Assembly (NCBI RefSeq): GCF_001652725.1
Contig: NZ_LWHJ01000011.1
Span: 682,001-746,000, forward strand
Source of the DNA: Pedobacter psychrophilus
GTDB lineage: Bacteria; Bacteroidota; Bacteroidia; Sphingobacteriales; Sphingobacteriaceae
Direction of reading: 5' to 3'
DNA: 64,000 nucleotides
This document shows positions 42,622-51,891 of the stretch, piece after piece. The position numbers and the translations under genes were made by a program. Under the pieces are notes generated by a model, which saw only the letters and a list, made by a program, of their open reading frames with translations, was not told where the DNA came from and did not search any database. How positions within the stretch are numbered: the first letter of the stretch is position 1; the number at the start of each line of letters is the position of its first letter.

Positions 42622-44882
42622 TAATCGCGACTTACTCCCATAATTGTTTTATCAAACAAATACTCTTTCTCCTGGGCTTTCAAAACTGTTAAATGAGAAA
42701 TAAAATAAGCTAAGGTACTTTCTGCACCTTGATTTCTATTAATACCATGTGGAGTTAATCCATCACAACATCCATTTGTTTCATGATCGTATAAAGGTAT
42801 TCTTAATGCATTTTCTCCTAAGAACCAAAGGTAAGTCTTAAACATCTTTTCGATATAAATTACATCTTCTGTAACTTCAAAAGCTTGAAAATACATCATT
42901 ACAGCCGCCATAGTTTCGATAGCTTGCTGATCAAAAATAGCTTTATCTTGATTTTTATAAAACCATCCATCATTACCAATTGGGTTATAATAACCTTGAT
43001 CTAAAGTTTCTTTATCTAAAAACGTTAAACTTTCTATACCTATTTCTTTATAGATTACATTTTTAGTAATATCATAAGTTTTAAGAAGAGCTAATGGTAA
43101 AATGGCATTATCATAAGTCATTTTTTCCTCAAACCAATGCCAATTCTCCGATTTATTAATTTGATAGGCATTAACTAATTTATCAGCCAAGGCAATCAAT
43201 TTAATTTCTAAATTTTCATCTGGATAAGTTTTAAGATAATGGGCTAAACCTATAATGCTATTTCCAAATCCACGTAAATGCTCAAGTTCATCTAAATGTT
43301 CTAATGAATTAAAAAATAATTCTCTGGCAAATTCTTTATAAGAATTGTTTGGCGAATTACATATCATAAAGCCTAAAGCCCAAAGCGTTCGTCCATAACT
43401 ATCATCCGTTCCAACCTCATCCAAATACTCACGTTTAAAACTTAGAAAATTTCTAAAGTTTCCATTTTCGCATTGCATGTATTGTATAAAACTCAAATAA
43501 ATTGGTAATAAATCTAAAGCTTCCTTTGATTGAAATTGATTGTAAGACATCAGAGCCAAAATTAAAGCTCTACTATTATCGTCCATACAATATCCCTCTT
43601 TAAGATTAGGAATACCATATTTAGCATGTTGAACGATGCCAGTATCATCTGTTAATCTTTTAACATAATCTAAAGTAAATGCTGGTAGCAAATCAGTATT
43701 TAGCGTAAATTTTTCTACTATTGGCCTTAGATTATTCTCTGAAACAATTTCTTTAGCCAAATTAAGATAGATATTACCAATTTTTGGATAACGTAATGTT
43801 AGGCCATAAGCATAAGCATTATCACGTATATCTTTTAGGGATTTATCATTGGTTAATAAATCATTTATAATTGAAGCAAGGTGTTCAGAGTCTCCAAAAT
43901 CAAATAATTTACCACGGTTATTTTTTAGTAATTCTTGAGCATGCCAGTAAGGTGTAGATATTACTGCTGCCCCAGCGCCAACTGCATAAGATAAAGTCCC
44001 ACTTGTAATTTGGGCTTCATTTAAATATGGAGTAATATAAATCTCAGCAGCTTTTAAATAATCCATCAACTCATCTTCGGCTAAAAACTTATTAATAAAG
44101 TTTACATTTTTACTTACGCCTAAATCTGAAGCTAATTTTTTAAGGTAATCTCTATATTCTTCTCCCTGATTTTTTAAAACATGGGGATGTGTTTTACCAA
44201 TAATAGTATAAACAACATCTGGATGGTTTTTTACAACTGCTGGTAAAGCCTTTATCATGGTTTCTAAGCCCTTATTTCTAGATATTAAACCAAAAGTGAG
44301 GAGTACTCTTTTACCGGGTAATAAATCAGCCTTGTTTAATATTTTTTCAATAGAATCATCATAATCTGGAACTCCATGTTCTATTAGTGCAATTTTTTCT
44401 TTTGGAATGTGATAAATATTCATCAAAAAATCAACAGCTTTTTCAGCCATTACCACAATCCTGGAAGATTGATTAGCAATTTCTTGAATAATTAATTTTT
44501 GGATATAACTGGGGTCTTGTAAAACAGTATGCAAAATGGTAATTAATGGTTTTTCTATCCTCTTAATTAAAGGCAAAACATAAATACCACTATCTCCGCC
44601 ATAAATACCAAATTCATGTTGCATAACGCAAACATCAGCTGCACTATTATTTATTTGATTTGCTGCTTGTATGTAGTCCTTTTGATGTTGTTGCCTAATG
44701 ATATATTTGACCTCTTTACCATACTGATATTGATTTAGTTCGTCAGAATCGTTGATTGCAATTACATAGCCACCTTGATTCTTATTTAAAAGGTTTATTT
44801 CAATAGCATTTTTAAGATTGGAATTAAAGGTAGCCAAGCCACATGGGCGAGGCATATATGTTGAAATATATGCTATTTTCAT
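42621..44882 (-). CDS. GT4 glycosyltransferase fused to a helical (alpha/alpha-like) domain
   Basis: A 753-aa two-part protein. Residues 1-390 are a GT4 glycosyltransferase (AYISTYMPRPCGLATFNSNL; LTFGLISRNKGLETMIKALP; DYLKAAEIYITPYLNEAQITSGTLSYAVGAGAAVISTP). Residues 400-750 are an alpha-helical, probably alpha/alpha-toroid domain (YCMDDNSRALILALMSYNQF, DDSYGRTLWALGFM, NRNQGAESTLAYFI) resembling glycosidase-like helical barrels. The fusion is seen with GH130 genes in Bacteroidota; its product is unknown. First gene of the two-GT operon. Confidence 0.88.
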   Translation of the reverse strand: MKIAYISTYMPRPCGLATFNSNLKNAIEINLLNKNQGGYVIAINDSDELNQYQYGKEVKYIIRQQHQKDYIQAANQINNSAADVCVMQHEFGIYGGDSGIYVLPLIKRIEKPLITILHTVLQDPSYIQKLIIQEIANQSSRIVVMAEKAVDFLMNIYHIPKEKIALIEHGVPDYDDSIEKILNKADLLPGKRVLLTFGLISRNKGLETMIKALPAVVKNHPDVVYTIIGKTHPHVLKNQGEEYRDYLKKLASDLGVSKNVNFINKFLAEDELMDYLKAAEIYITPYLNEAQITSGTLSYAVGAGAAVISTPYWHAQELLKNNRGKLFDFGDSEHLASIINDLLTNDKSLKDIRDNAYAYGLTLRYPKIGNIYLNLAKEIVSENNLRPIVEKFTLNTDLLPAFTLDYVKRLTDDTGIVQHAKYGIPNLKEGYCMDDNSRALILALMSYNQFQSKEALDLLPIYLSFIQYMQCENGNFRNFLSFKREYLDEVGTDDSYGRTLWALGFMICNSPNNSYKEFARELFFNSLEHLDELEHLRGFGNSIIGLAHYLKTYPDENLEIKLIALADKLVNAYQINKSENWHWFEEKMTYDNAILPLALLKTYDITKNVIYKEIGIESLTFLDKETLDQGYYNPIGNDGWFYKNQDKAIFDQQAIETMAAVMMYFQAFEVTEDVIYIEKMFKTYLWFLGENALRIPLYDHETNGCCDGLTPHGINRNQGAESTLAYFISHLTVLKAQEKEYLFDKTIMGVSRD

Positions 44883-44961
44883 GATGATTTATTTTAGTAA
44901 AGAGTAGATGATTACTAATATATGGCTAAAATGTATGCCAAAAATGAAAGTGTAAACAGAA

Positions 44962-44987
44962 AGCACAAAAAATTAATCTTTTGTGCT
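44962..44987 (-). terminator. Possible terminator downstream of the cNMP/CBS/DUF294 gene
   Basis: Stem AGCACAAAA/TTTTGTGCT (44962-44970 and 44979-44987) with an 8-nt loop. A second hairpin, TATAAGT/ACTTATA, lies just before at 44999-45018. The T-run is poor, so termination is uncertain. Confidence 0.45.
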
Positions 44988-45041
44988 ATTTATTGGCTTA
45001 TAAGTGTTTAAACTTATATATTTTTGATTTTTTATATTAAA

Positions 45042-46952
45042 CTATAAAAGATTACCAGTAAATTTTATTCTTATACCGTCCTGAAAATTAGTAATGGTTT
45101 TGAAGATTTCTTTGATGGTTGCTTGCTCTATTTTTGTTAGAGATTCTATATCTATGATGTTTTGTGCTTCGGCTTTATTTTCTATCATTTGTTGTGCTTG
45201 TTTTCTTAGCCGTAAGCCCATCAAATAATAATAAGATTGCATTAATTCATTAAATTGAGTTTCTGAAAAAATCCCCATTTCTTTCAAAGCTTTCAGTCTC
45301 TCTCCAGTATTTTCTTTCTGAAAAATTCTGTTTTGTAAAGCATAAACACGTACCAAATCTACAATTGGTGTCATTGCTCTTTTAATGTCAAATACTTCTT
45401 TTTTATCTTGTGTGAAAGTTCTGATATTTTTAAAAAATGTAAGCGGAGCTTCATATTGTAATGCATTCTTTGCCATGTAAACAAAGAACTTTTCAGTTGG
45501 TTTCTTTAATTCATTATCTACAAATTCCCTTAGTTCATCCATAATTGGTGTATGGCCGTATATCGCTCTACAATCAAAAAATGTAGAAAATTTAATGGCA
45601 GATTCTGGTAAAGCATCATCTATCCAGGCTTTATAATTTCTTTTCCAGTGAGAAAGTGAATGTGTCCATTTCGGATTTTTAGCCATAAAATCCCCAGTGC
45701 AATATACAAAACCAATATCATTTAATTTATCTGAGACTCTGGTTGCAAATTCTAAGAAATATTTACGCACCAATTCCCTTTGCTCATTGGCTTTATCTTC
45801 ATAAATTATAGCATTGTCTTGGTCAGTTTTTAAAGTTTGCTCTTTACGTCCTTCACTTCCTAAAACTATATAAACAAATTTAGCTGGTGCGGGTCCAATC
45901 TCAGAAAAAACTTCTTCAATAACTTTTAAAGAGATGGTATCTGCAATGGTAGTAATAACTTCGTTTACAATTTCTGCGTGAACTCCACGACCTAATAATT
46001 GTGAAACTATATTTGGCACTTTTTGCCACTTGGATTTAAGCTCAATTGAAGAATTGGCTAGTTTTACAGATTGGATGAATAGGAGTGGGGATTGAGCTTG
46101 CTCGCTTAACAATCTATTTCTACTTAAAAACCCTAGGAAATTCCCTTGACTTTCTTCAATTAGAATATAACGAGTCTTTGTCCTAAACATCATTAAAACT
46201 GCCTCATAGATATAAGCTTCCTTTTTAATGGTAATAATATTATTATCTGTAACGTTAATAATTGGGTCTTCAGAATGTCTTTGTCCGGCAATAACCTTAT
46301 CCCTTAAAATAATATCGGTAACAAAACCTATAATTTTTTTATCGTCATCCTCTACAAATAAACAGCTTACTTTATTTTGAGACATTTTTTTTGCGACCTC
46401 AAAAATTGGAGTATTTTGATTTGCTGTTACTAATTCCTTATAAGCAATACCTTCAATTTTTCTAGAAAAAAACTGATCTGCAGCAATGTAGCTTTCTTCA
46501 AAAGATGCCGGTTTTCTATAAAAATGAGCAAATTCTTCATCCAGCATTTTCTTGCCGAAATCTGCCGTGAAATAATGAAAGAATTCTTCATAAGCTGCAC
46601 ATAAACTCTTAAATTCTTTACGGTGTAAATGATAAACCTTAGTTTCTTTTTTGGCAATTATTGTTTTTAATGCTTTCCTTTTATTGAGTAAAACTGAAAT
46701 TCCACCAAAGGTTTGCCCTCTTTTTAAAATTTCTAAATTCCTTTTATTTTGATCAGTATCATAAAAAAAAGATTCAAATTCTCCTTCGGCGATAATATCT
46801 ATTCCTTTAAGTTTTGTTGTATTTTGTTGATATAATGATTTTTCTTTTGGATAATATTCTTCTTGTAATAGTGTTGCTATTTCTATTAAAACATCTTCTG
46901 GGAGTATATTAAAAGGAGCTGTGATTTTTAATAATTCTAATTTACTTTCCAT
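45042..46952 (-). CDS. cNMP-binding / CBS / DUF294 nucleotidyltransferase-like protein
   Basis: A 636-aa multidomain signalling protein. Order: cyclic-nucleotide-binding domain (about 1-135, LKGIDIIAEGEFESFFY), a CBS-domain pair (about 160-290, VAKKMSQNKVSCLFVEDD and VTDNNIITIKKEAYIYEAV), a DUF294 nucleotidyltransferase-like domain with GSEGRKEQTLKTDQDNAII (about 365-390) and the DUF294 C-terminal helical domain. The combination suggests nucleotide sensing linked to an enzymatic or regulatory output, as for GlnD-like proteins; target unknown. Its start overlaps the end of the exonuclease gene by 11 nt. Confidence 0.88.
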   Translation of the reverse strand: MESKLELLKITAPFNILPEDVLIEIATLLQEEYYPKEKSLYQQNTTKLKGIDIIAEGEFESFFYDTDQNKRNLEILKRGQTFGGISVLLNKRKALKTIIAKKETKVYHLHRKEFKSLCAAYEEFFHYFTADFGKKMLDEEFAHFYRKPASFEESYIAADQFFSRKIEGIAYKELVTANQNTPIFEVAKKMSQNKVSCLFVEDDDKKIIGFVTDIILRDKVIAGQRHSEDPIINVTDNNIITIKKEAYIYEAVLMMFRTKTRYILIEESQGNFLGFLSRNRLLSEQAQSPLLFIQSVKLANSSIELKSKWQKVPNIVSQLLGRGVHAEIVNEVITTIADTISLKVIEEVFSEIGPAPAKFVYIVLGSEGRKEQTLKTDQDNAIIYEDKANEQRELVRKYFLEFATRVSDKLNDIGFVYCTGDFMAKNPKWTHSLSHWKRNYKAWIDDALPESAIKFSTFFDCRAIYGHTPIMDELREFVDNELKKPTEKFFVYMAKNALQYEAPLTFFKNIRTFTQDKKEVFDIKRAMTPIVDLVRVYALQNRIFQKENTGERLKALKEMGIFSETQFNELMQSYYYLMGLRLRKQAQQMIENKAEAQNIIDIESLTKIEQATIKEIFKTITNFQDGIRIKFTGNLL

Positions 46953-47649
46953 ATGCTAAATAGCTGATTAAAATAGTTAGAATGACAATTAATACTAAAC
47001 CAATCAATTTAAAATTAGGATTGATTTTTTTGTTTTTTATATGAAATAAAGTCTGTTGATGCTCAATTATATCGTCATCAATTTCATTTTTTTTTAATAG
47101 ATGGAAAAAAATTTCTGAGGTTAATTCGGCATCAACAATAGCATCATGAAGTATTTCAGGACGTTTATTAAACAAGGTTTTGTAAAACCTATTTAGTTTT
47201 AGATATTTTAATGATGGATTTTTAATATAGGATTTACTTGCCATCATTGTACAATAAAGAGGCAATTCATTAATGCAATTTTTAATGTTTTCACGATAAA
47301 ATTCTGCACAAATCAGATTAAAATCTAGCTCTACAAAATGTCCGATAATAAGCGGATGATAGGTTTCTAAATCGGTAGCAAATCTAGTCATTACTTCAAG
47401 TCTATCTTTCCCATTTAGTGTTAAGAAGTTATAATCTAAGTGATGTACATTTTGAGATGCTTTAGAGATTTTTACATTTTTTATGTTGATGTAATGGTTT
47501 TCTCTTTTTATTTCTTCTCCATTTTTATTAAAAATGATCCAAGCTAGTTGTAAGATGTAAGGCCAATTATTGGGAGCGCTGTAAGGTAAATCCCATTTTT
47601 TTGGTAAGCCAGATGTTTCAGAATCTACAACTAAATAAAAATCCTTCAA
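46942..47649 (-). CDS. DnaQ-like 3'-5' exonuclease with C-terminal membrane anchor
   Basis: A 235-aa DEDDh exonuclease: VVDSETSGLP (D9, E11), VELDFNLI and LHDAIVDAELTSEIF carrying the His and final Asp. A C-terminal hydrophobic helix (about 213-231, KLIGLVLIVILTILISYLAYG) anchors it to the membrane, which is unusual for DnaQ-like enzymes. It overlaps the cNMP/CBS/DUF294 gene by 11 nt; pairing of these two gene types is a recurrent arrangement and suggests a joint signalling role rather than replication proofreading. Confidence 0.88.
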   Translation of the reverse strand: MKDFYLVVDSETSGLPKKWDLPYSAPNNWPYILQLAWIIFNKNGEEIKRENHYINIKNVKISKASQNVHHLDYNFLTLNGKDRLEVMTRFATDLETYHPLIIGHFVELDFNLICAEFYRENIKNCINELPLYCTMMASKSYIKNPSLKYLKLNRFYKTLFNKRPEILHDAIVDAELTSEIFFHLLKKNEIDDDIIEHQQTLFHIKNKKINPNFKLIGLVLIVILTILISYLAYGK

Positions 47650-47683
47650 TTTCTTTATCTATTTTTAAACTAAAGTAATATTC

Positions 47684-47714
47684 AAAAAAAAACTCCCAAT
47701 TTGGGAGTTTCAAA
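47684..47714 (-). terminator. Intrinsic terminator of the decarboxylase gene
   Basis: Stem AAACTCCCAA/TTGGGAGTTT (47690-47699 and 47701-47710), followed on the minus strand by a T-run (A-run on plus at 47684-47692). It lies 6 nt after the stop of the decarboxylase gene. Confidence 0.85.
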
Positions 47715-47716
47715 TT

Positions 47717-49108
47717 TTATAAATAGCCTAATATTTTCATCACTTGTTTACTATTTTGTTCTTCGCCAAAAACCTCATAATTAAAAGTTTCATCTCTATT
47801 TCTTCTGATGATAACATGTTTTGGAGAGGGCAATAAACAATGATGTATGCCGCCATAACCGCTTAAAACTTCTTGATAAGCACCCGTATGGAAAAATCCA
47901 AGAAATTGTACTTTACGAGTTTTAGGCATAAAAACGTTTCCAACATGCGCTTCCTGATTATAATAATCTTGCCCATCGCAAGTAATACCTCCTAAATTCA
48001 CACGCTCATATTCGCTGTCCCAATTATTTATGGGTAGTAAAACATAACGCTGATTCATGGCCCAAATATCTGGCAAATTGGTAATGAAAGAACCATCTAA
48101 CATTAACCATTTTTCACGATCGTTCTGTTGTTTTCTTCCTAATACTTTATATAAAATACCTGAAGCTTCGGCTACTGTATATTTACCAAATTCGGTTATA
48201 ATATCTGGCTCCATTACTTCATGCTCAGCACAAATTTCTTTAATACGTTTAATGATCTCATTAATCATGTATTCGTAATCGAAATCAAAAACCAGGGAAT
48301 CCTTAAATGGCATTCCTCCGCCAATATCCAAAGTATCTAAATCTGGATTTATTTTCTTGAATTTACAATAAAGCGTAACGTATTTTTCCAACTCATTCCA
48401 ATAATAGGGAGTATCGGTAATTCCTGAGTTGATAAAGAAATGAAGCAGTTTAACTTTAAAGTTAGGGTTGCTTTTTATTTTATTAGTGTAAAAATCAATT
48501 ACATCTTCTTGTCTTACTCCTAAACGAGAGGTGTAAAATTGCGAATCAGGTTGCTCTTCAGCAGCAATTCTAATTCCTAAATTACATGGAGTATCAATAT
48601 CAATTTCATCATCATAAAGATTAAATTCTTCTTTATTATCTAAAACAGGGATGATATTTGTGAAGCCATCATGCAACATATCAATAATATATTGCTTGTA
48701 TTGAAAAGTTTTAAAACCGTTGCAGATAACTGTCACATCTTTTGTTAGTGAACCTTTTTTCTCTAAAGCATCAATCATCGGCATATCAAAAGCAGAAGAA
48801 GTTTCTAAATGGATATCATTTTTCAATGCCTCTTCAACAATATGTCTAAAATGAGAACTTTTAGTGCAGTAGCAATATTTATAGGTACCTCTATAATTAT
48901 TTTTAAGAATGGCAGTTTGAAATAAAATTTTTGCCTGTTGTATCTTTTTACTGATGATAGGTAAATAAGTAAATCTTAAAGGTGTACCATAAGTTTCAAT
49001 CATTTCCATCAAATTTAAATCATGGAAATAAAGTTCATCATCAATAATATCAAAACCTTCTTGAGGGAAACCAACGCTTAGGTCTAGAAATTCTTCGTAG
49101 CTCTGCAT
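47717..49108 (-). CDS. speA: Arginine decarboxylase-like PLP enzyme (Bacteroidota type)
   Basis: A 463-aa fold-III PLP decarboxylase of the ornithine/arginine/diaminopimelate family. The barrel starts after TYGTPLRFTYLPII with the PLP-lysine segment YKYCYCTKSSHF; LDIGGGMPF is the PLP phosphate loop, ITEFGKYTVAEASG follows, and the catalytic Cys/Asp region reads GGITCDGQDYY. Length and the N-terminus match the Bacteroidota arginine decarboxylase, which makes agmatine for polyamine synthesis. The neighbourhood (CtlX-like, deiminase-like, ArgRS) supports an arginine substrate. Substrate remains an inference. Confidence 0.85.
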   Translation of the reverse strand: MQSYEEFLDLSVGFPQEGFDIIDDELYFHDLNLMEMIETYGTPLRFTYLPIISKKIQQAKILFQTAILKNNYRGTYKYCYCTKSSHFRHIVEEALKNDIHLETSSAFDMPMIDALEKKGSLTKDVTVICNGFKTFQYKQYIIDMLHDGFTNIIPVLDNKEEFNLYDDEIDIDTPCNLGIRIAAEEQPDSQFYTSRLGVRQEDVIDFYTNKIKSNPNFKVKLLHFFINSGITDTPYYWNELEKYVTLYCKFKKINPDLDTLDIGGGMPFKDSLVFDFDYEYMINEIIKRIKEICAEHEVMEPDIITEFGKYTVAEASGILYKVLGRKQQNDREKWLMLDGSFITNLPDIWAMNQRYVLLPINNWDSEYERVNLGGITCDGQDYYNQEAHVGNVFMPKTRKVQFLGFFHTGAYQEVLSGYGGIHHCLLPSPKHVIIRRNRDETFNYEVFGEEQNSKQVMKILGYL

Positions 49109-49195
49109 TTATTATTAAATTTTTTTTCGCAAAAATGTGATTAAATTATGGAATTGTATAGAAATCAGAAAAGTTTTACAATTTCTGTATGGTAA

Positions 49196-49228
49196 AGACT
49201 TACGAAGTTTCAAAAACTTCGTAAGTCT
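49196..49228. repeat. 33-bp palindrome, copy 1 (terminator-like)
   Basis: AGACTTACGAAGTTT (49196-49210), loop CAA, AAACTTCGTAAGTCT (49214-49228). The 15-bp arms are identical to those at 53678-53710. Positioned 9 nt after the stop of the CtlX-like gene, so it could terminate its transcription. Confidence 0.85.
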
Positions 49229-49237
49229 AAATAGCCT

Positions 49238-50152
49238 CTACAACTTATCTAAATGAATTTCGGCCATCATACATCTTGCACTTCCACCACCATTGTCTTC
49301 AATAGTTGTTAAAGGGGATGATAAAATAGCAGCATATTTAGAAATCTTTTCTATCTGATTTTCATTTAAAGCGTGATGCGCTCTTTCGCTCATTACTAAA
49401 AAGCTTTTACCGTCTTTATTATTAACTTGAAGCATATTTCCTGCAAATTGGTTCATTTGCGAGTAGTCAATTTCAATGATTTCTTTAACAGTTTTTTTAA
49501 AGCAAGAAATCAATTTATTTTTCTCTTCTTCATTTGGTACTGCATCTAAACAAATTACCACAAATTTATCTGCAACACACATCATCACATTGGTATGATA
49601 AATGGCAAATCCATTTTGGTCTACAGCATCAAAAGTTAGCGTTTGGTAACCACTTTCATTACAGAAAATATCTAAGACATTTTGTTGGGTTCGAATTGAT
49701 AAGCATGCGTAAGCAATCTTATTTTCCCTATCCAAAACCATACTTCCCGTACCCTCTAAATATTCTCCCCGGTCTTCTGTAAAAGAAATATCATTAATCT
49801 CCCTAATGTCGAAAGTCTTGCTTAAGGTGTCAATTAAATCATCCCTACGTTCTAAGCGGCGGTTTTCTGCTTGCATAGGATATAAATAAATACTTCCATC
49901 TTCATGAAAAGATATCCAGTTATTAGGGAAAATAGAATCGGGAGTACGTGGTTTTAAAGTATCCTCAATAACAGTAACTTCAATTCCTTTGGCTCTTAAT
50001 TTATCTGCAAAAGCATCAAATTCTGCTAATGCTTTTTCCTGTACTTTTTCTTGAGGTGCGGATTTATTTTGAAAAGCATTACTATCAGCAGTTTGGATAT
50101 TTAATCCAAATGCTACCGGACGGATCATTAAAATTTGGGAAGTTGTTTGCAT
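49238..50152 (-). CDS. ctlX: CtlX-like citrulline hydrolase / amidinotransferase family
   Basis: A 304-aa protein of the guanidino-group modifying superfamily. Motifs: FPNNWISFHEDGSIYLYPMQAENRRLERR, FTEDRGEYLEGTGSMVLDR, the catalytic-His segment YHTNVMMCVADKF and the nucleophilic cysteine in GGGSARCMMAEIHL (C294). The closest named group is CtlX of citrulline utilisation. Beside an arginine deiminase-like gene and a decarboxylase, it should act on citrulline or arginine. Followed by a palindrome that is probably its terminator. Confidence 0.85.
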   Translation of the reverse strand: MQTTSQILMIRPVAFGLNIQTADSNAFQNKSAPQEKVQEKALAEFDAFADKLRAKGIEVTVIEDTLKPRTPDSIFPNNWISFHEDGSIYLYPMQAENRRLERRDDLIDTLSKTFDIREINDISFTEDRGEYLEGTGSMVLDRENKIAYACLSIRTQQNVLDIFCNESGYQTLTFDAVDQNGFAIYHTNVMMCVADKFVVICLDAVPNEEEKNKLISCFKKTVKEIIEIDYSQMNQFAGNMLQVNNKDGKSFLVMSERAHHALNENQIEKISKYAAILSSPLTTIEDNGGGSARCMMAEIHLDKL

Positions 50153-50259
50153 TTTTAAGTTAAATAGTCTGAAGTCCGTAGACGGAACTGTTTTGGTAAT
50201 TTATCAAAAATAAAAGCCTGAGATTCTAATCCGGACTTCGATTCTCCGAATTTTGACAT

Positions 50260-51711
50260 CTAAATCTCATCTCTAAAAACTGGCATACTCATACAATGGA
50301 AACCACCTCTCGCTCTAGAAAGTTCAGCAGATGGCATAGTAATAAATGTATTTTCTAAAGTCTCGGGATTTAACTCACCACTTTCAAATTTTTGTAATAA
50401 ATCTGTTACGTGTGTTACCATAAATCCTTTTTTCTTAAATGCGTTAATAGTATGATCATTTCTATCATAACCTAAAACTACACCTTCTTTAACCGCTAAT
50501 AAATTACAAGAATCTGTCCATTGTTCTCTGGAATCGTAAGGGAATTCTTCATTTCCTGAATAGATGATTTCTGTTTTTTCATTAGATTTTAAATCGTTTT
50601 CGCTGATATCAGTTAAAAGTTGTTCTACAGAATCAAATTTAATAGGTTCATTAATTTTACCTTTTATAAATTGTGTAACTTCAGTTCTATCCTCAGGTTG
50701 TTTAGTTGTAATATGATCAATAGGTTCATTTCCATTACCACGATGGTCAACCATCCCAATTGATTTTAAAATTACCCACATATTCCTTTTCACTTGAGTA
50801 AAAACGGTATCAAGATGCATAAAATCACGTTTATGTGGAATTTTTACAATCGATACTTTTTCTACCACATTTCTATCAAATAACATCTTAACAGTTTCAT
50901 TTATGGCTGCTGCCGATGTTCTTTCACTAAAACCGATTAGCAAATGGTTTTTTGCAACAACCATTACATCTCCACCTTCTAAAGTACTATGTTGTTCATT
51001 TTCTTCGCCCGGACGTAAAAAATGTGGTAATGAATCTGGAATTTCTAAAATGTTATTTTTATAAGCGGTAAATAAAGGGTGGTTAAAAAATATATATCTG
51101 GCAATTAGTGTTTCTCTTGATCGGGCTTTTTTTGCTGGTTTATTTAAAAGTATAAAATTGTTGATAATGATGGCCACATCTCTGGTAAAGATTAGGTTTG
51201 GGATTGGAGCAAAAATCATCTTTCCATTATCCATGGTTCCAGAAATGATGATATTGGCCAATTCTGTGGTGCTTCTAGTCAATAAATCATTTTGTAGATG
51301 ATAAGTGACACTTTCCATTGCACAAACCGAGGCTATTAACTTTTGTTTGATACTTTCTACTTCCAAAATATCAGATAACAATTTCTGAAGCTCGACTACT
51401 TTTAATGAGTTATGAAATTGTGCTTTACTAGGCTTATAAAATTCTCTTGACGCATCGTTATCAATATCGTTTAGTTTTCCTTTTATTAATTGGGGATCTA
51501 AAAAATAGAGAAGAAGTTTTAAATAGTGGTCGTATTCGTTTTTTCGGATGGTTTCTAAATGTACAATATCTTCGAAAAGCCAATCTTGTGCTTTAGAAGG
51601 AACAACTTTTCCTAAACCACTATCGGGGCTATGAATAATTAAGCAACGTAACGTTCCTATTTCTGAACCAACATTTAATTTAAAATCATTTGAAGATAAG
51701 CTTTGCGACAT
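50260..51711 (-). CDS. Arginine deiminase-family protein
   Basis: A 483-aa amidinotransferase-fold enzyme, longer than typical ArcA (about 410). Conserved active-site parts are present: GTLRCLIIHSPDSGLGKV, NLIFTRDVAIIINNF, LEGGDVMVVAKNHLLIGFSERTS, HKRDFMHLDTVFTQV and the nucleophilic cysteine in RARGGFHCMSMPVFR (C473). It most likely hydrolyses arginine to citrulline and ammonia. The extra length lies in the N-terminal and middle helical parts. The gap to ctlX (107 bp) contains the distant inverted repeat GAAGTCCG/CGGACTTC (50171 and 50232). Confidence 0.85.
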   Translation of the reverse strand: MSQSLSSNDFKLNVGSEIGTLRCLIIHSPDSGLGKVVPSKAQDWLFEDIVHLETIRKNEYDHYLKLLLYFLDPQLIKGKLNDIDNDASREFYKPSKAQFHNSLKVVELQKLLSDILEVESIKQKLIASVCAMESVTYHLQNDLLTRSTTELANIIISGTMDNGKMIFAPIPNLIFTRDVAIIINNFILLNKPAKKARSRETLIARYIFFNHPLFTAYKNNILEIPDSLPHFLRPGEENEQHSTLEGGDVMVVAKNHLLIGFSERTSAAAINETVKMLFDRNVVEKVSIVKIPHKRDFMHLDTVFTQVKRNMWVILKSIGMVDHRGNGNEPIDHITTKQPEDRTEVTQFIKGKINEPIKFDSVEQLLTDISENDLKSNEKTEIIYSGNEEFPYDSREQWTDSCNLLAVKEGVVLGYDRNDHTINAFKKKGFMVTHVTDLLQKFESGELNPETLENTFITMPSAELSRARGGFHCMSMPVFRDEI

Positions 51712-51734
51712 AAAATGGCATTTTTACAGGTTTT

Positions 51735-51815
51735 GCGTTAGGGATTGAAACGGCAGCTTTTTTGTCTGCCAGCTGGCGGACAAAAAACTAAAGTGTAAAG
51801 CCCGCCCGAACGCCC
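51735..51815 (+). repeat. Dispersed repeat family, copy C
   Basis: Starts GCGTTAGGGATTGAAACGGC, contains a long hairpin TTTTTTGTC-GCCAGCTGGC-GACAAAAAA with one mismatch pair, and ends AAAGCCCGCCCGAACGCCC. Lies between the deiminase-like gene and argS. Confidence 0.9.
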
Positions 51816-51879
51816 AAATCATTATTCCCTTAATTACAAATCTATCAGAATTAAATAATTATATACAGGCATTATTAAT

Positions 51880-51887
51880 TATTTTTG
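51880..51887 (+). promoter_or_regulatory. -7 box of argS, 4 nt before the ATG
   Basis: TATTTTTG followed by CCTC and the ATG at 51892; matches TAnnTTTG. Implies a leaderless or nearly leaderless mRNA. No clear -33 TTTG is present. Confidence 0.55.
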
Positions 51888-51891
51888 CCTC

